A stretch of DNA of 64,000 nt from CAVPUA01 sp963828015. Its GTDB lineage: Bacteria > Actinomycetota > Actinomycetes > Mycobacteriales > Jatrophihabitantaceae. The notes under the pieces were generated by a model. The model had not been told where the DNA came from and did not search any database. It saw nothing but the letters and a program-made list of their open reading frames with translations. Positions 1 through 12,706 of this stretch are shown here, in pieces (the first letter of the stretch is position 1; each line of letters opens with the position of its first letter). Both the position numbers and the translations under genes were made by a program. The stretch covers positions 310,001 to 374,000 of the forward strand of contig CAWHCD010000006.1 of the NCBI GenBank assembly GCA_963828015.1, in the 5' to 3' direction.

Positions 1-345
1 CTGAAAGCGATCCGGGTCGAACTGCACAACGAGCTCCGGGCCATGAGCAGCGAATACGAGACCTCGCTGACCGAGCTCAACGAGTTCCAGAAGCTCAACA
101 CCGACGGTGCCGGTGACGACCAGGCCGACGCGGGGAGCAAGACGTTCGAACGGGAGCAGGAACTGTCGATCGCGGCCAACCGCCTCGATCTGCTCACCCA
201 GATCCGGCGGGCGGTGGAGCGAATCGATGCCGGTACCTACGGCTCGTGCGAGAGCTGCGGCAAGCCGATCCCCAAGGCCCGGCTCAAGGCGTTCCCGATG
301 GCGACGCTGGACGTGGCCTGCAAGCAGCGTGAGGAACGCCGCTGA
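1..345 (+). CDS. TraR/DksA-type zinc-finger protein (5' partial)
   Basis: The reading frame is open from base 1, so the true start lies upstream; a Met codon at 43 is probably internal. The C-terminal part matches the TraR/DksA zinc finger (CESCGKPIP followed by a region ending ACKQREERR). Counting from the Met at 43, the ligand positions are Cys69, Cys72, Asp90 and Cys93. The spacing is exactly C-x2-C-x17-x-x2-C, but the third cysteine is Asp. The N-terminal part is helical and acidic, as in DksA-like proteins that reach into the RNA polymerase secondary channel. It stands just before lspA, a common actinobacterial order. Role in transcription control is inferred from the family. Confidence 0.85.
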   Translation: MKAIRVELHNELRAMSSEYETSLTELNEFQKLNTDGAGDDQADAGSKTFEREQELSIAANRLDLLTQIRRAVERIDAGTYGSCESCGKPIPKARLKAFPMATLDVACKQREERR

Positions 346-389
346 CGCCGGGCTGATCGCGGTCGGCACCGGCGCGCTGCGGAGTGCGC

Positions 390-395
390 CACAAT
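390..395 (+). promoter_or_regulatory. Possible -10 (CACAAT) of leaderless lspA
   Basis: CACAAT ends 6 nt before the GTG at 402, the same spacing seen before many other first genes in this window. It is a weak hexamer, but it helps choose 402 over the in-frame GTG at 384. Confidence 0.3.
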
Positions 396-401
396 GAGCC
401 C

Positions 402-962
402 GTGAGTTCAGTTGCGCCCGACGACCCGTCGGTCATCACCGCGGTACCCGTCCGTCCGCGGCGGCTGTGGGTCTTCGGGGTCGTCGCCGTGCTGGTGCTC
501 GGGCTCGATCTGCTCAGCAAGGCCCTCGTCGTCGCCCGGCTGGGTGAGGATCACGCGCCGATCCGGATCCTCGGCGGGGCGATCTATCTGGACGAGACCC
601 GTAACTCCGGCGCCGCCTTCTCCGTCGGGGCGGGCTCGACGATCCTGTTCACCGCCGTCGCTGTCATCGTCATCGGGGTCATCCTGCGGGTGGCCACCCG
701 GCTGCGCTCGATCGGCTGGGCGATCGCGCTGGGGTTGATCCTCGGTGGAGCGCTGGGCAACCTGATGGACCGGCTGTTCCGGGCGCCCGCCGTCGGGCGC
801 GGGCATGTCGTCGACTGGATCAGCCTCTTCGGTCCGGACGGGGCGCACTGGCCGATCTTCAACCTGGCCGACTCCGCGGTGTGCTGTGGCGCGGTGCTGG
901 CCGCCATCCTGGTCCTGGTCGGGATCGACTTCGACGGCAACCGCCGCAGCCGCTCCGCATGA
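402..962 (+). CDS. lspA: Lipoprotein signal peptidase (signal peptidase II)
   Basis: Inner-membrane aspartic protease that cuts the signal peptide from diacylglyceryl-prolipoproteins, acting after Lgt (encoded at about 24.8 kb). The 186-aa product has four hydrophobic segments. The family motifs are present: NSGAAF at residues 68-73, catalytic Asp123 in NLMDRLF and catalytic Asp157 in FNLADS. GTG 402 is preferred because a -10-like hexamer lies 6 nt upstream; GTG 384 would add six residues. The stop overlaps the rluD ATG by 4 nt, so the two are probably translationally coupled. Confidence 0.95.
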   Translation: MSSVAPDDPSVITAVPVRPRRLWVFGVVAVLVLGLDLLSKALVVARLGEDHAPIRILGGAIYLDETRNSGAAFSVGAGSTILFTAVAVIVIGVILRVATRLRSIGWAIALGLILGGALGNLMDRLFRAPAVGRGHVVDWISLFGPDGAHWPIFNLADSAVCCGAVLAAILVLVGIDFDGNRRSRSA

Positions 963-1882
963 GCCGACTGCTGCCGGTACCGGAGGGGCTGGACGGATTG
1001 CGCCTGGACGTGGCGCTGGGCCGATTGTTCGGACTCTCGCGCACGGCCGCCGCCGATCTCGTCGACGCCGGCGAGGTCCAACTCGACGGGCGGCCGGCGG
1101 CTCGCTCGGCCAAGGTGCACAGCGGCTCCTGGCTCGAGATCACCCTGCCCGAGGCCGGTCCGCCCGTGCCCCCGCCGGCCCAGACGGTCGACGGGTTGCG
1201 GGTGATCCACGACGACGACGACATCGTCGTGGTCGACAAACCGGTCGGGGTCGCGGTCCATCCCAGCCCTGGGTGGAAAGGGCCTACGGTCATCCAAGGG
1301 TTGGCCGGCCTGGGCTATCGCATCTCGACGTCGGGCGCTGAAGAGCGCCAAGGCGTGGTTCATCGCCTGGATGCGGCGACGACCGGTGTGATGGTGGTGG
1401 CCAAGAGCGAACGCGCCTACACCTCACTGAAGCAGGCCTTCCGCGACCGCACCGTCGACAAGCTCTACGGCGCGCTGGTGCAGGGTCATCCGGATCCGAG
1501 CCGGGGCACGATCGACGCCCCGATCGACCGGCACCCCACCGCCGACTACAAGTTCGCGGTGGTCGAAGGCGGTCGGCCCAGCGTCACCCACTACGAGACC
1601 ATCGAGGCCTTTCGGGCCGCATCCCTGCTCGACGTCCACCTCGAGACCGGCCGCACCCACCAGATCCGGGTGCACATGTCCGCCCTTCGGCACCCCTGTG
1701 TCGGGGATCTGACCTACGGAGCCGACCCGGTGCTGGCGCGCCGCCTCGGGCTGAGCCGGCAGTGGCTGCACGCCCGCAAGCTTGGCTTCGCCCATCCGAG
1801 CGACGGGCGTCCGGTCGAATACACCTCGCCCTTCCCCGCCGACCTGCAGCACGCGCTGGACGTCCTCGCCGCGCAGGACTGA
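959..1882 (+). CDS. rluD: RluA/RluD-family 23S rRNA pseudouridine synthase
   Basis: Converts uridines of large-subunit rRNA (RluD family: helix 69 positions) to pseudouridine. The 307-aa protein has an N-terminal S4-like RNA-binding region (about 1-75), then the catalytic domain with the signature HRLDAATTG, where Asp138 is the nucleophile. The motif [10 protein letters not shown] lies in the C-terminal half. ATG 959 overlaps the lspA stop (ATGA). lspA-rluD pairing is common in bacteria. The exact target uridine cannot be told from sequence, so the D assignment is by similarity. Confidence 0.92.
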   Translation: MSRLLPVPEGLDGLRLDVALGRLFGLSRTAAADLVDAGEVQLDGRPAARSAKVHSGSWLEITLPEAGPPVPPPAQTVDGLRVIHDDDDIVVVDKPVGVAVHPSPGWKGPTVIQGLAGLGYRISTSGAEERQGVVHRLDAATTGVMVVAKSERAYTSLKQAFRDRTVDKLYGALVQGHPDPSRGTIDAPIDRHPTADYKFAVVEGGRPSVTHYETIEAFRAASLLDVHLETGRTHQIRVHMSALRHPCVGDLTYGADPVLARRLGLSRQWLHARKLGFAHPSDGRPVEYTSPFPADLQHALDVLAAQD

Positions 1883-1900
1883 CCGCGCACCGGCACTAGA

Positions 1901-1919
1901 TCTCGACTCGAGGTCGAGA
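1901..1919. terminator. Short inverted repeat between rluD and dnaE
   Basis: TCTCGAC, a 5-nt loop (TCGAG), then GTCGAGA: a perfect 7-bp hairpin 18 nt after the rluD stop. There is no T-run, so it would be an atypical terminator or only an mRNA 3'-end structure. Confidence 0.35.
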
Positions 1920-1971
1920 GACTCGCCAGCCGGATTCGCGCGACACGCCCAACCGCGTCAGACCCCTGTTG

Positions 1972-1977
1972 CAGAAT
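1972..1977 (+). promoter_or_regulatory. Candidate -10 (CAGAAT) of leaderless dnaE
   Basis: CAGAAT is followed by 6 nt and then the GTG at 1984, which puts the expected transcription start at or within 1-2 nt of the start codon. No clear -35 was seen. Confidence 0.4.
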
Positions 1978-1983
1978 CATCGC

Positions 1984-5517
<3,534 letters not shown>

Positions 5518-5525
5518 CGCGCGCG

Positions 5526-5531
5526 TACCGT
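5526..5531 (+). promoter_or_regulatory. Candidate -10 (TACCGT) before the 5,539 gene
   Basis: TACCGT, 7 nt, then GTG 5539; the same hexamer and near-identical spacing occur before lgt. It fits leaderless transcription. Confidence 0.3.
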
Positions 5532-5538
5532 TGATTGG

Positions 5539-6069
5539 GTGAGCGACAGGTTCTCTCTTGGTCCCGGCCCCGGACCCGATGTCGGCGATTTTCGCCAGGG
5601 CAGCCCGGGTAGTCGCTGGGCGCTGACCCGGTTCCTGGTCGGCCGAGCCGTGCTGAGCGATCTGGACCGGCTGCTGTCCTGGCTCGGCTTCGGTCTGCTG
5701 GCTGTCGGCGTCTTGAGTTGGTGGCTGGTCAGCCCGTGGCTGGGTGTCCCGGTGATCCTCATCAGCCTGGCTGTGCTCGGTGTGCGGGCGATCGCCACCG
5801 CCCTGGTGCGCGGCCTGTTCGGTGGCGGCCGGCGCGACCCGACCGATCCACGGCTGGCCGGCTTGATCAAGGCGACCCGCGCCGACGTTCATCGCGAGCT
5901 GCGTCGCCTCGGCCTGCCCGGCCGGGTCGTGACCATGCCCCTACTGGCGCTGCGGCTGGTTGGGTCTCGGCGGATCGAGACGGTTCGGCGCTTGAGCCAG
6001 TTCCGGGCCGACAACGTGGTGCCGGCGGCGCGCGTGGATGAGCTGCACATGGTGTTGCACCTGTCCTGA
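5539..6069 (+). CDS. Hypothetical two-helix membrane protein
   Basis: A 176-aa protein I do not recognise. A Gly/Pro-rich N terminus is followed by an amphipathic region, then two hydrophobic segments at about residues 48-64 and 67-90. A basic cytosolic-looking C terminus (residues 95-176) is rich in Arg and Leu. Codon use and GC match the neighbours, and it follows dnaE by 21 nt with its own -10-like hexamer, so it looks like a real gene. Function unknown. Confidence 0.7.
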   Translation: MSDRFSLGPGPGPDVGDFRQGSPGSRWALTRFLVGRAVLSDLDRLLSWLGFGLLAVGVLSWWLVSPWLGVPVILISLAVLGVRAIATALVRGLFGGGRRDPTDPRLAGLIKATRADVHRELRRLGLPGRVVTMPLLALRLVGSRRIETVRRLSQFRADNVVPAARVDELHMVLHLS

Positions 6070-6120
6070 TCGTGCCTGCGCCCGGGCCCGCGCGGCTTGA
6101 TCAGCTGCAAGGATGGGTGG

Positions 6121-7374
6121 ATGGGTGCGCGCGAGGGGCTGGGCGCTCGGCTGGGCGAGCTGCGCCAGGCCGTGGCCCAGCGCGGCGCGGCGGTCCTGGC
6201 ATCGCCCCGCGTGCCGGCCCGCTTGCGAGAGGTCGGGTTGCCCGGTCTGGCCCACTCTGCGTCGGCCACCACGTCGACCGCGTTGCAACGCGGAGCCGTA
6301 CTGCGCGGGCTCGTCTGGGCTGGCGGGGCCAGCGAACCCCGGCCCGGGGTGGTGGTGCTCGATCAGCGCGGCGCGATCACCTATCTCGGCCCGCTGAGCG
6401 AGGCCCCTGACGTTTCCGACCACCTACCGCTCGGTGGCGTGGAGAGCTGGATCGGTCCGGGCATCGTCGACGCCCATGTGCACCTCGGCTTCGGCGACCC
6501 CGACGGCCTGCTGCGTACCGGCCTGGTGGCGGTGCGCGATCTCGGGGCCCCGCAGTCCTCGGCCAGCACCTGGCGTACCGGGCACCGCCGGCCTCCGGGC
6601 GAAAGGCCGGTCATCGCCGTTGCCGGTCCGGTGATCACCTCACCGGGTGGGTATCCGACGCGCAGCTGGGGTGCTCACGGATATGCCGCGATCGTCTATT
6701 CACCGGCCAACGCCCGTCAGGTGGTGCACCGCCTCGCCGCCGACGGTGCCGACCTCATCAAGATCGCGCTGGAGCCCGGCGGGGGGGCCTGGCCGGTTCC
6801 CGAACCGCGGGTTGTCCAAGCGGTCGTGGAAGCCGCGCATGACAGCGGGCTGGCCGTAGTTGCCCACGCGCTGAGCGTCGACATGGTGCGCCGGGCCGTC
6901 AACGCCGGCGTCGACGAGCTCGCCCACACTCCGTCCGAGCGACTGCCCGAGTCACTCGTCGAGCAGATCGCGGCGGCCGGCATTTCCGTCGTCTCGACCC
7001 TGCAGACCTTCTTCTCCTCCGGGGTGGGGCGGCCCGCGGCCCAGAATGCGGCCGACCTCTTCGCGGCCGGGGTTCAGCTGCGCTACGGCACCGACTTCGG
7101 TCACGACGGCACCCGCCCGGGGGTCGATCCGCGCGAGCTCGACCGGCTGGCCGACACCGGCATGGGCCGCCTGGGCGCGCTGCGGGCGGCCACGCAGCTG
7201 GCCGCCCGCGCTCCGGGCATCCGCCGGCGCACGGGGCTGCTGGAGGTCGGGCAGCGGGCGGCGCTGGTCGTCCTGCCCGGAAATCCCCTGGATGAGCCGG
7301 GAGTGTGGCGCTCACCGACGGCGGTGCTTGCCGACGGACGGTTGTTGCTCAACACCGCGCCAGCTTCGGCCTGA
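6121..7374 (+). CDS. Amidohydrolase-superfamily metal-dependent hydrolase
   Basis: A 417-aa TIM-barrel amidohydrolase. The metal and catalytic positions are visible: HxH (His119, His121 in DAHVHLGF), Lys214 (DLIKIALEP, the likely carboxylated bridging lysine), His249 (VVAHALS), His269 (ELAHTPSE) and Asp325 (YGTDFGHDG). This set fits the binuclear imidazolonepropionase/Xaa-Pro dipeptidase branch. Substrate cannot be deduced. ATG 6121 is preferred over TTG 6097 because AAGGAT lies 6 nt upstream of it. It has no pathway neighbour, standing between two membrane-protein genes. Confidence 0.85.
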   Translation: MGAREGLGARLGELRQAVAQRGAAVLASPRVPARLREVGLPGLAHSASATTSTALQRGAVLRGLVWAGGASEPRPGVVVLDQRGAITYLGPLSEAPDVSDHLPLGGVESWIGPGIVDAHVHLGFGDPDGLLRTGLVAVRDLGAPQSSASTWRTGHRRPPGERPVIAVAGPVITSPGGYPTRSWGAHGYAAIVYSPANARQVVHRLAADGADLIKIALEPGGGAWPVPEPRVVQAVVEAAHDSGLAVVAHALSVDMVRRAVNAGVDELAHTPSERLPESLVEQIAAAGISVVSTLQTFFSSGVGRPAAQNAADLFAAGVQLRYGTDFGHDGTRPGVDPRELDRLADTGMGRLGALRAATQLAARAPGIRRRTGLLEVGQRAALVVLPGNPLDEPGVWRSPTAVLADGRLLLNTAPASA

Positions 7375-7398
7375 CACACTGGGCGCAACGGCGATGAG

Positions 7399-8037
7399 GT
7401 GTGGAAGGCGGAGTTGGTGGACGAGCCCGGGCAGCAGCCGGTCCCTGAGGAAAGCAGCGCTGCGGCGCCCCCTCGCGAACCGTGGGTGACGCGGGCGGAG
7501 CTGATCTTCGCCGCACAGGTCATCGGCGCGCTCCTGCTGACCGGCGTGCTGGTCGGCCTGCTCTGGCGGCTCTGGGCCGACACGGCGACGCGCGGCCTCG
7601 TGTATTACCACGGTGCGATCGTTCCCGACGAGACCGAAGGCTTCATCTCCTCCGACGGCCGCTACGCGTTGCTGACCAGCGTGGTCGGGCTGGCGGCCGG
7701 GGTGCTGGTGTGGCTACGGCGCAGCCGGCGGGGGCCGGTCGCGGTGGCCGCGCTGGCGTTCGGTGCGATCGCCGGGGCGGCCCTGACCGACCTGGTCGGG
7801 CACCTCGTCGGCGGCGGGAGCACTGCGGGAAAGCTCGGCACCCAGCTCGTTCGCCTGCCGCTGCAGGTGCACGCCGTCGGGTTGATCTTCGCCGAAGGCG
7901 CCTTCGCCCTGCTCGTGTACCTGCTGTGCACCCAGTTCGCCGCCCGCGACGATCTTGGGGTCGGACCGGTGGAGCCACCCGCCGAGCCCCCCGCCGGCCC
8001 GGCCGCCGAACCACCCGCCGAGGTCAGCCTGGTCTGA
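7399..8037 (+). CDS. Conserved membrane protein with Pro-rich tail
   Basis: A 212-aa protein with four predicted membrane helices (about residues 34-56, 92-108, 114-134 and 160-182), a short Pro/Glu-rich N terminus and a tail of repeating Pro-Pro-Ala-Glu type after residue 190. The segment between helices 1 and 2 carries a probable exported loop. It somewhat resembles DUF2567-type actinobacterial membrane proteins, but I am not sure. The start is uncertain: GTG 7399, TTG 7414 or GTG 7417. Confidence 0.7.
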   Translation: MWKAELVDEPGQQPVPEESSAAAPPREPWVTRAELIFAAQVIGALLLTGVLVGLLWRLWADTATRGLVYYHGAIVPDETEGFISSDGRYALLTSVVGLAAGVLVWLRRSRRGPVAVAALAFGAIAGAALTDLVGHLVGGGSTAGKLGTQLVRLPLQVHAVGLIFAEGAFALLVYLLCTQFAARDDLGVGPVEPPAEPPAGPAAEPPAEVSLV

Positions 8038-8050
8038 CGCGTCCGGCCGT

Positions 8051-8707
8051 CTAGTTGGCCGAGGGCGGCACCCGCAGCCGGTGCGGGGAGACGGGCACGG
8101 TCCGGGTGCTGGTGAGCAGCGCGGACTCACGGCGCAGCGCGGCCATCGAGGCGTAGAGCCGGTCGGCGGCGGTCTCGGCCTCCAGCAGGTCCTGGCGGTC
8201 CTCGGCGCTCAACCGGATCCGGGCCGCGATTTGATACGACAGCCGTAGCGGATCGTCGGAGAGGTCGTCCTCGGCTTCCTCCCGGCCGGAGACCTCCGCC
8301 AGCTCCTGGCTGTAGCGCCGGCACAGGACCCGGGCGGCGGCGACGTGCTCGGGCCGGATCTGCCCTCCCCGTTCCTCGAGCCACTCGATCTCGGCCCACA
8401 GGTACGGGGAGCGTTGCTCGTCGACCTCGAGCAACCGGAAGCGTCGGCTACCGATGGTCAGCAGGTCACTGCGCCCGTCCGGGTACTGGTCGACCTCGAT
8501 GATTTCGGCCATCGTGCCGACCGCGGCCAGTTGCGGCCCATCGGGGTAGCTGTCGCGCACGGAGATGACCCCGAAGGCGCGACCGGCGCCCGGCTCGCAG
8601 ACGTCGCTGAGCAGCTCACGGTAGCGCGGTTCGAAGATGTGCAAGGGGAGCGCCGAACCAGGCAGGAGCACCACATCGAGCGGGAAGATCGGCACCTGCT
8701 CCGACAT
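8051..8707 (-). CDS. Lon-substrate-binding-domain (LonN/PUA-like) protein
   Basis: A 218-aa protein made almost entirely of a Lon protease N-terminal-like domain: it opens [20 protein letters not shown], followed by [10 protein letters not shown] and GRAFGVISV. There is no AAA+ or Ser-Lys protease part, so it is a stand-alone LON-domain protein as found widely in actinobacteria. The function of these is poorly known; substrate recognition is inferred. It is divergent from hisD with only about 73 nt between starts. Start ATG 8707 gives the typical N terminus. Confidence 0.88.
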   Translation of the reverse strand: MSEQVPIFPLDVVLLPGSALPLHIFEPRYRELLSDVCEPGAGRAFGVISVRDSYPDGPQLAAVGTMAEIIEVDQYPDGRSDLLTIGSRRFRLLEVDEQRSPYLWAEIEWLEERGGQIRPEHVAAARVLCRRYSQELAEVSGREEAEDDLSDDPLRLSYQIAARIRLSAEDRQDLLEAETAADRLYASMAALRRESALLTSTRTVPVSPHRLRVPPSAN

Positions 8708-8767
8708 GGGTACGACGGTAGAGGCTGCCGGCGGCTTTGAGCGAGTAATGATCGCGCCGGGCGCCCG

Positions 8768-8773
8768 TAGAAT
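8768..8773 (+). promoter_or_regulatory. -10 element (TAGAAT) of the histidine operon
   Basis: TAGAAT, 7 nt, then GTG 8781. A purine-rich Shine-Dalgarno is absent, so the hisD transcript is probably leaderless and has no room for a his leader peptide or attenuator. Confidence 0.5.
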
Positions 8774-8780
8774 CTCAGCT

Positions 8781-10082
8781 GTGTTGCGACGTATCGACCT
8801 GACCGCCTCCGGATCGCCCGATCCACGTCGGGTGCTGCCGCGCGCGCAGCTCGATGTCGAGGCCGCCCTCGCCGCGGTCACGCCGGTGATCGAGGGCATC
8901 GCCGCCCGCGGCTACGTCGCCGCTCGCGAAGCGACCCTGCGCTTTGACGGCGTGGACGTCCCGGCGCCCCGCGTGCCGGCCGCGCTCCTCACCGCCGCCC
9001 TGGACGCCCTCGACCCGCCCGTGCGGGCCGGGCTGGCCGAGTCGATCCGCCGGGCCCGGATCGTGCACGAGGCGCAGCGGCGCGAGGACGTCCGCATCGA
9101 CGTGGTCCCAGGTGGAACGGTCACCGAGCGATGGATCCCGGTGCGCCGGGTCGGCCTGTACGTGCCCGGCGGTCTGGCCGTCTACCCGTCCAGCGTGGTC
9201 ATGAACGTCATCCCGGCCCAGGTGGCCGGCGTCGACTCGCTCGTGGTCTGCTCGCCGCCGCAGAAGGAGTTCGGCGGTTGGCCGCACCCGACGATCCTGG
9301 CCGCCTGCGCGCTGCTGGGCGTCGAGGAGGTCTACGCGATTGGCGGCGCCCAGGCGATCGCCCTGCTGGCCTACGGCGACGACGAGCTGGCCATCGAGCC
9401 GGTGGACGTGGTCACCGGCCCGGGCAACGTCTATGTCGCCGCGGCCAAACGGCTGCTGCGCGGGGTGATCGGCATCGACGCCGAAGCCGGGCCGACCGAG
9501 ATCGCCGTGCTCGCCGACGCCGGCGCCGACCCGGTGCACGTCGCTGCCGATCTGATCAGCCAGGCCGAGCACGACCCGCTGGCCGCCTCGGTACTGATCA
9601 CCGACTCGCCGTCGCTGGCCGACGCCGTGGACGTCGAACTCGAGCGCCAGGTCGGGCTGACCAAGCACGTCGAACGCATCCGGGCCGCACTGGGTGGCGA
9701 ACAGTCGGCCACCGTCCTGGTCCGCGACATCGATCAAGGGCTGCTGGTCGCCGACGCCTACGCCGCCGAACACCTCGAGGTGATCACGGCCGACGCCCGG
9801 GCCGTCGCCGAGCGCGTGCGCAACGCCGGCTGCGTGTTCGTCGGCTCGTACTCGCCGGTGTCGCTGGGCGATTACTGCGCCGGTTCCAACCACGTCCTGC
9901 CGACCGGCTGCACCGCGCGCCACGCCTCGGGGCTGTCGGTGCAGTCCTTCCTCAAGGGCGTGCACCTGGTCGAATACACCGAAGACGCGCTGATCGAGGT
10001 GGCGCCGCACGTGCTGGCGCTCGCCGACGCCGAGGACCTGCCCGCGCACGGTGCGGCGGTCGCGGCGCGGTTACCGCAATGA
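8781..10082 (+). CDS. hisD: Histidinol dehydrogenase
   Basis: Last two steps of histidine synthesis: NAD-dependent oxidation of L-histidinol to L-histidine through the aldehyde, zinc-dependent. The 433-aa protein shows [14 protein letters not shown], the zinc/active-site region AAEHLEV and the conserved C-terminal SNHVLPTG...ARHASGLSV. The N terminus VLRRIDLT is typical. GTG 8781 is preferred (TTG 8784 is possible). It is the first gene of an operon running to hisF; its stop overlaps hisC (ATGA). Confidence 0.96.
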   Translation: MLRRIDLTASGSPDPRRVLPRAQLDVEAALAAVTPVIEGIAARGYVAAREATLRFDGVDVPAPRVPAALLTAALDALDPPVRAGLAESIRRARIVHEAQRREDVRIDVVPGGTVTERWIPVRRVGLYVPGGLAVYPSSVVMNVIPAQVAGVDSLVVCSPPQKEFGGWPHPTILAACALLGVEEVYAIGGAQAIALLAYGDDELAIEPVDVVTGPGNVYVAAAKRLLRGVIGIDAEAGPTEIAVLADAGADPVHVAADLISQAEHDPLAASVLITDSPSLADAVDVELERQVGLTKHVERIRAALGGEQSATVLVRDIDQGLLVADAYAAEHLEVITADARAVAERVRNAGCVFVGSYSPVSLGDYCAGSNHVLPTGCTARHASGLSVQSFLKGVHLVEYTEDALIEVAPHVLALADAEDLPAHGAAVAARLPQ

Positions 10083-11182
10083 CCGGCGTCGACGCGTTGC
10101 CGTTGCGGGAGGAGCTGCGCGGCGAACTGCCCTACGGCGCGCCCCAGCTCGACGTGCCCGTCGCCCTCAACGTCAACGAGAACCCCTACGGCCCGAGCGA
10201 GGCGGTTGTGGCCGCCATCGCCACCGCGGTCGCCAGTGCGGCCCGCACGCTCAACCGCTATCCCGACCGCGAGGCGTCCGAGCTGCGCGCGGACCTGGCC
10301 GCCTATCTCAACAGCGACGGCGGGGTCGGTCTGGGCGCGGAGCAGGTGTGGGCGGCCAACGGCTCGAACGAGGTGATGCTGCAGCTCATGCAGGCCTTCG
10401 GCGGCCCCGGGCGGACCGCGCTGTCCTTTGCGCCCACCTACTCGATGTATCCGGAGTACGCCCGTGACAGCCACACTCGCTGGCTCGTCGGTCGGCGGGC
10501 CGCGGATTTTGCGATCGACCTGCCCGCCGCCCTGGAGCTGATCGAGCGCGAGCAGCCCTCGATCGTGCTGCTGTGTTCGCCGAACAACCCCACCGGCACC
10601 GCGCTGACCCTGACCGAGGTCGAGACGATCTATGCCGCCGCGCCGGGCATCGTCGTCGTCGACGAGGCCTACGCCGAGTTCCGCCGCGCCGGTACGCCGA
10701 GCGCGCTGAGCCTGCTGCCGCGGTGCCCTCGGCTGGTCGTCAGCCGGACGATGAGCAAGGCGTTCGCCCTCGCGGGTGGCCGACTGGGCTACCTCGCGGC
10801 ATCGGCGGCGGTCGTGGACGCGCTGCGCATCGTGCGGCTGCCCTATCACCTCTCTGCCGTGACCCAGGCCGTGGCCCGCACCGCGCTGGGGCACGCGCCC
10901 GAGTTGCTGGCCCGGGTCGGTGAGTTGCGACAGGAACGCGACGCGACCGTGCGGTGGCTACGCGCGCAGGGCCTGGTCGTCGCGGACAGCGACGCGAACT
11001 TCGTGTTGTTCGGAACGTTTCGCGACCGGCACGCCGTATGGCAGGGTCTGCTCGACCGGGGCGTCCTGATCCGCGAGACCGGCCCGGACGGCTGGCTCCG
11101 GGTCTCGATCGGGACGCCGAATGAGATGTCGGCGTTCCGCGCTGCCCTGCTGGACGTTCGAGCTACAGAGGAGACCAGTTGA
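10079..11182 (+). CDS. hisC: Histidinol-phosphate aminotransferase
   Basis: PLP-dependent fold-type I aminotransferase converting imidazole-acetol phosphate and glutamate to histidinol phosphate. It has 367 aa. The PLP lysine is Lys227 in [25 protein letters not shown] near the N terminus and [12 protein letters not shown] are also typical. It overlaps hisD and hisB by 4 nt each, so translation is probably coupled along the operon. Confidence 0.95.
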   Translation: MTGVDALPLREELRGELPYGAPQLDVPVALNVNENPYGPSEAVVAAIATAVASAARTLNRYPDREASELRADLAAYLNSDGGVGLGAEQVWAANGSNEVMLQLMQAFGGPGRTALSFAPTYSMYPEYARDSHTRWLVGRRAADFAIDLPAALELIEREQPSIVLLCSPNNPTGTALTLTEVETIYAAAPGIVVVDEAYAEFRRAGTPSALSLLPRCPRLVVSRTMSKAFALAGGRLGYLAASAAVVDALRIVRLPYHLSAVTQAVARTALGHAPELLARVGELRQERDATVRWLRAQGLVVADSDANFVLFGTFRDRHAVWQGLLDRGVLIRETGPDGWLRVSIGTPNEMSAFRAALLDVRATEETS

Positions 11183-11772
11183 CCCGCACCGGTCGCGTAG
11201 AGCGGCAGACCAAAGAGACCAAGATCCTCGTCACCATCGACATCGACGGGCACGGGCACACCGACATCTCGACCGGCCTCGGGTTCTACGACCACATGCT
11301 CACCTCGTTCGGCAAGCACGGCCTGTTCGATCTCACCGTGCGCTGCGACGGTGACCTGCACATCGACGCCCACCACACCGTCGAGGACGTGGCCATCGCG
11401 CTCGGACAGGCGTTCGCGCAGGCGGTCGGCGACAAGGCCGGGACGCGCCGCTTCGGCGACGCGCTGATCCCGATGGACGAGACCCTGGTGCAGGCTGCGG
11501 TCGACCTGTCCGGACGGCCCTACCTCGTGCACCACGAGCCGCCGGGCGCACCGCCCACGATCGGCGAGCACTACACGAGCACGTTGACCCGGCACGTCTT
11601 CGAGTCCTTCGTCTACCACGCGGCGATCGCCCTGCACGTCACCGTCGCGGGCGGGCGCGACTGGCACCACATCACCGAGGCGCAGTACAAGGCCGTAGCT
11701 CGCGCCTTACGCGCGGCCACCGAGCTCGACCCGCGCGTGCAGGGCGTGCCGTCGACGAAGGGCGTGCTCTGA
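11179..11772 (+). CDS. hisB: Imidazoleglycerol-phosphate dehydratase
   Basis: Mn-dependent dehydratase making imidazole-acetol phosphate. The 197-aa monofunctional enzyme (no histidinol-phosphatase domain) has both metal-binding repeats: the [14 protein letters not shown] region near residue 70 and [19 protein letters not shown] near residue 155. The start is TTG 11179, overlapping the hisC stop, with AGAGGAGA 7-14 nt upstream as ribosome binding site. The stop overlaps the unusual CTG start of hisH. Confidence 0.95.
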   Translation: MTRTGRVERQTKETKILVTIDIDGHGHTDISTGLGFYDHMLTSFGKHGLFDLTVRCDGDLHIDAHHTVEDVAIALGQAFAQAVGDKAGTRRFGDALIPMDETLVQAAVDLSGRPYLVHHEPPGAPPTIGEHYTSTLTRHVFESFVYHAAIALHVTVAGGRDWHHITEAQYKAVARALRAATELDPRVQGVPSTKGVL

Positions 11773-12380
11773 ACGCCGCCCCCACCGTCTGCGTCCTGGA
11801 CTACGGCTCGGGCAACCTGCGCTCGGCGCAACGCGCCCTCGAGCGTGTCGGCGCACAGGTCATCGTCAGCGCAGACCCGCAGATCGCTATTGCCGCCGAC
11901 GGCCTGGTCGTGCCCGGAGTCGGCGCGTACGCCGCCTGCATGGCCGGCCTCGAGGCGATCGGGGGTAGGGCCATCCTGGGCGCCCGCATCGATCAGGCCC
12001 GGCCGACGCTCGGCATCTGCGTGGGCATGCAGGTGTTGTTCGAGGCCGGCATCGAACACGGCGTGCAGACGCCCGGCCTGGGGCTGCTGCCCGGGCGCGT
12101 CGAGCGGCTGCAGGCGCCGATCCTGCCGCACATGGGCTGGAACACGGTCGAGTTCGGCGACCAGTCGGTGCTCTTCGACGGCATCGCGGCCAGAACGCGG
12201 TTCTACTTCGTCCACTCCTACGCCGTGCATGCCACCGAGGGTCTGGTGAGCCGCACCGAGCACGGCGAGCTGTTCGTGGCGGCGGTCGAGACGCAGCTGG
12301 TCAGCGCGACCCAGTTCCATCCGGAGAAGTCCGGCGACGCGGGGGCCGCGGTGTTGCGCAACTGGCTCGGACTGCTGTGA
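11769..12380 (+). CDS. hisH: Imidazole glycerol phosphate synthase, glutaminase subunit (CTG start)
   Basis: Class-I glutamine amidotransferase that supplies ammonia to HisF. The catalytic triad is visible: Cys84 in GICVGMQ, His184 and Glu186 in FHPEKSG. The essential N-terminal strand [15 protein letters not shown] lies upstream of the first ATG/GTG/TTG in this frame (GTG 11910), so that codon would delete about 47 residues. The only fitting start is CTG 11769, which overlaps the hisB stop as CTGA, copying the ATGA overlaps elsewhere in the operon. Product 203 aa, normal for the family. Confidence 0.93.
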   Translation: MNAAPTVCVLDYGSGNLRSAQRALERVGAQVIVSADPQIAIAADGLVVPGVGAYAACMAGLEAIGGRAILGARIDQARPTLGICVGMQVLFEAGIEHGVQTPGLGLLPGRVERLQAPILPHMGWNTVEFGDQSVLFDGIAARTRFYFVHSYAVHATEGLVSRTEHGELFVAAVETQLVSATQFHPEKSGDAGAAVLRNWLGLL

Positions 12381-12706
12381 GCAAGCAGCGAGCTCAGGCC
12401 CGCGCGCAACGCGAGGCCGAGCTGGCCCAACAGCTGGCCGAGCAGGAGACGGCGCGCGCCAAGCAGGCCCGTCGAGCCGCTCGGACCCGCCGCCGTTCGC
12501 AGCGATGGCGCCAACTGCGCTGGTGGCAGCACGGGAACAGTTTTCAGCGCGACAAGTGGGCCTTGCTGGCGGTGATCGTGCTCATCGCCTTGCTGATCAC
12601 GTTCCTGCTGACCAGTTCGTTCAAGGCCGTCGCCGCGGTCGCGCTGGTCTGCATCGTCGCGGCGCCCGCTCTGGGTGCCTTCGTCTTTGATCGGAGATCA
12701 CGATGA
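12377..12706 (+). CDS. Small membrane protein inside the his operon
   Basis: A 109-aa protein with a very basic, Ala/Gln/Glu/Arg-rich helical N terminus (residues 1-50, likely coiled coil) containing a Trp-rich patch ([11 protein letters not shown]). Two hydrophobic segments follow at about 57-75 and 78-98. GTG 12377 overlaps the hisH stop and its own stop overlaps the priA ATG, so it is translated as part of the operon. I do not recognise a family. Its place between hisH and priA suggests a conserved actinobacterial operon passenger; no enzymatic role can be claimed. Confidence 0.75.
   Translation: MSKQRAQARAQREAELAQQLAEQETARAKQARRAARTRRRSQRWRQLRWWQHGNSFQRDKWALLAVIVLIALLITFLLTSSFKAVAAVALVCIVAAPALGAFVFDRRSR

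Noticed and set aside
8781..8840. His leader peptide/attenuator before hisD
   Set aside because: The -10 hexamer is 7 nt before the start codon, leaving no leader; no run of His codons lies upstream.
11910..12380. GTG 11910 as hisH start
   Set aside because: It would remove about 47 residues, including the first strand and glycine motif required for the glutaminase fold; CTG 11769 restores full length.
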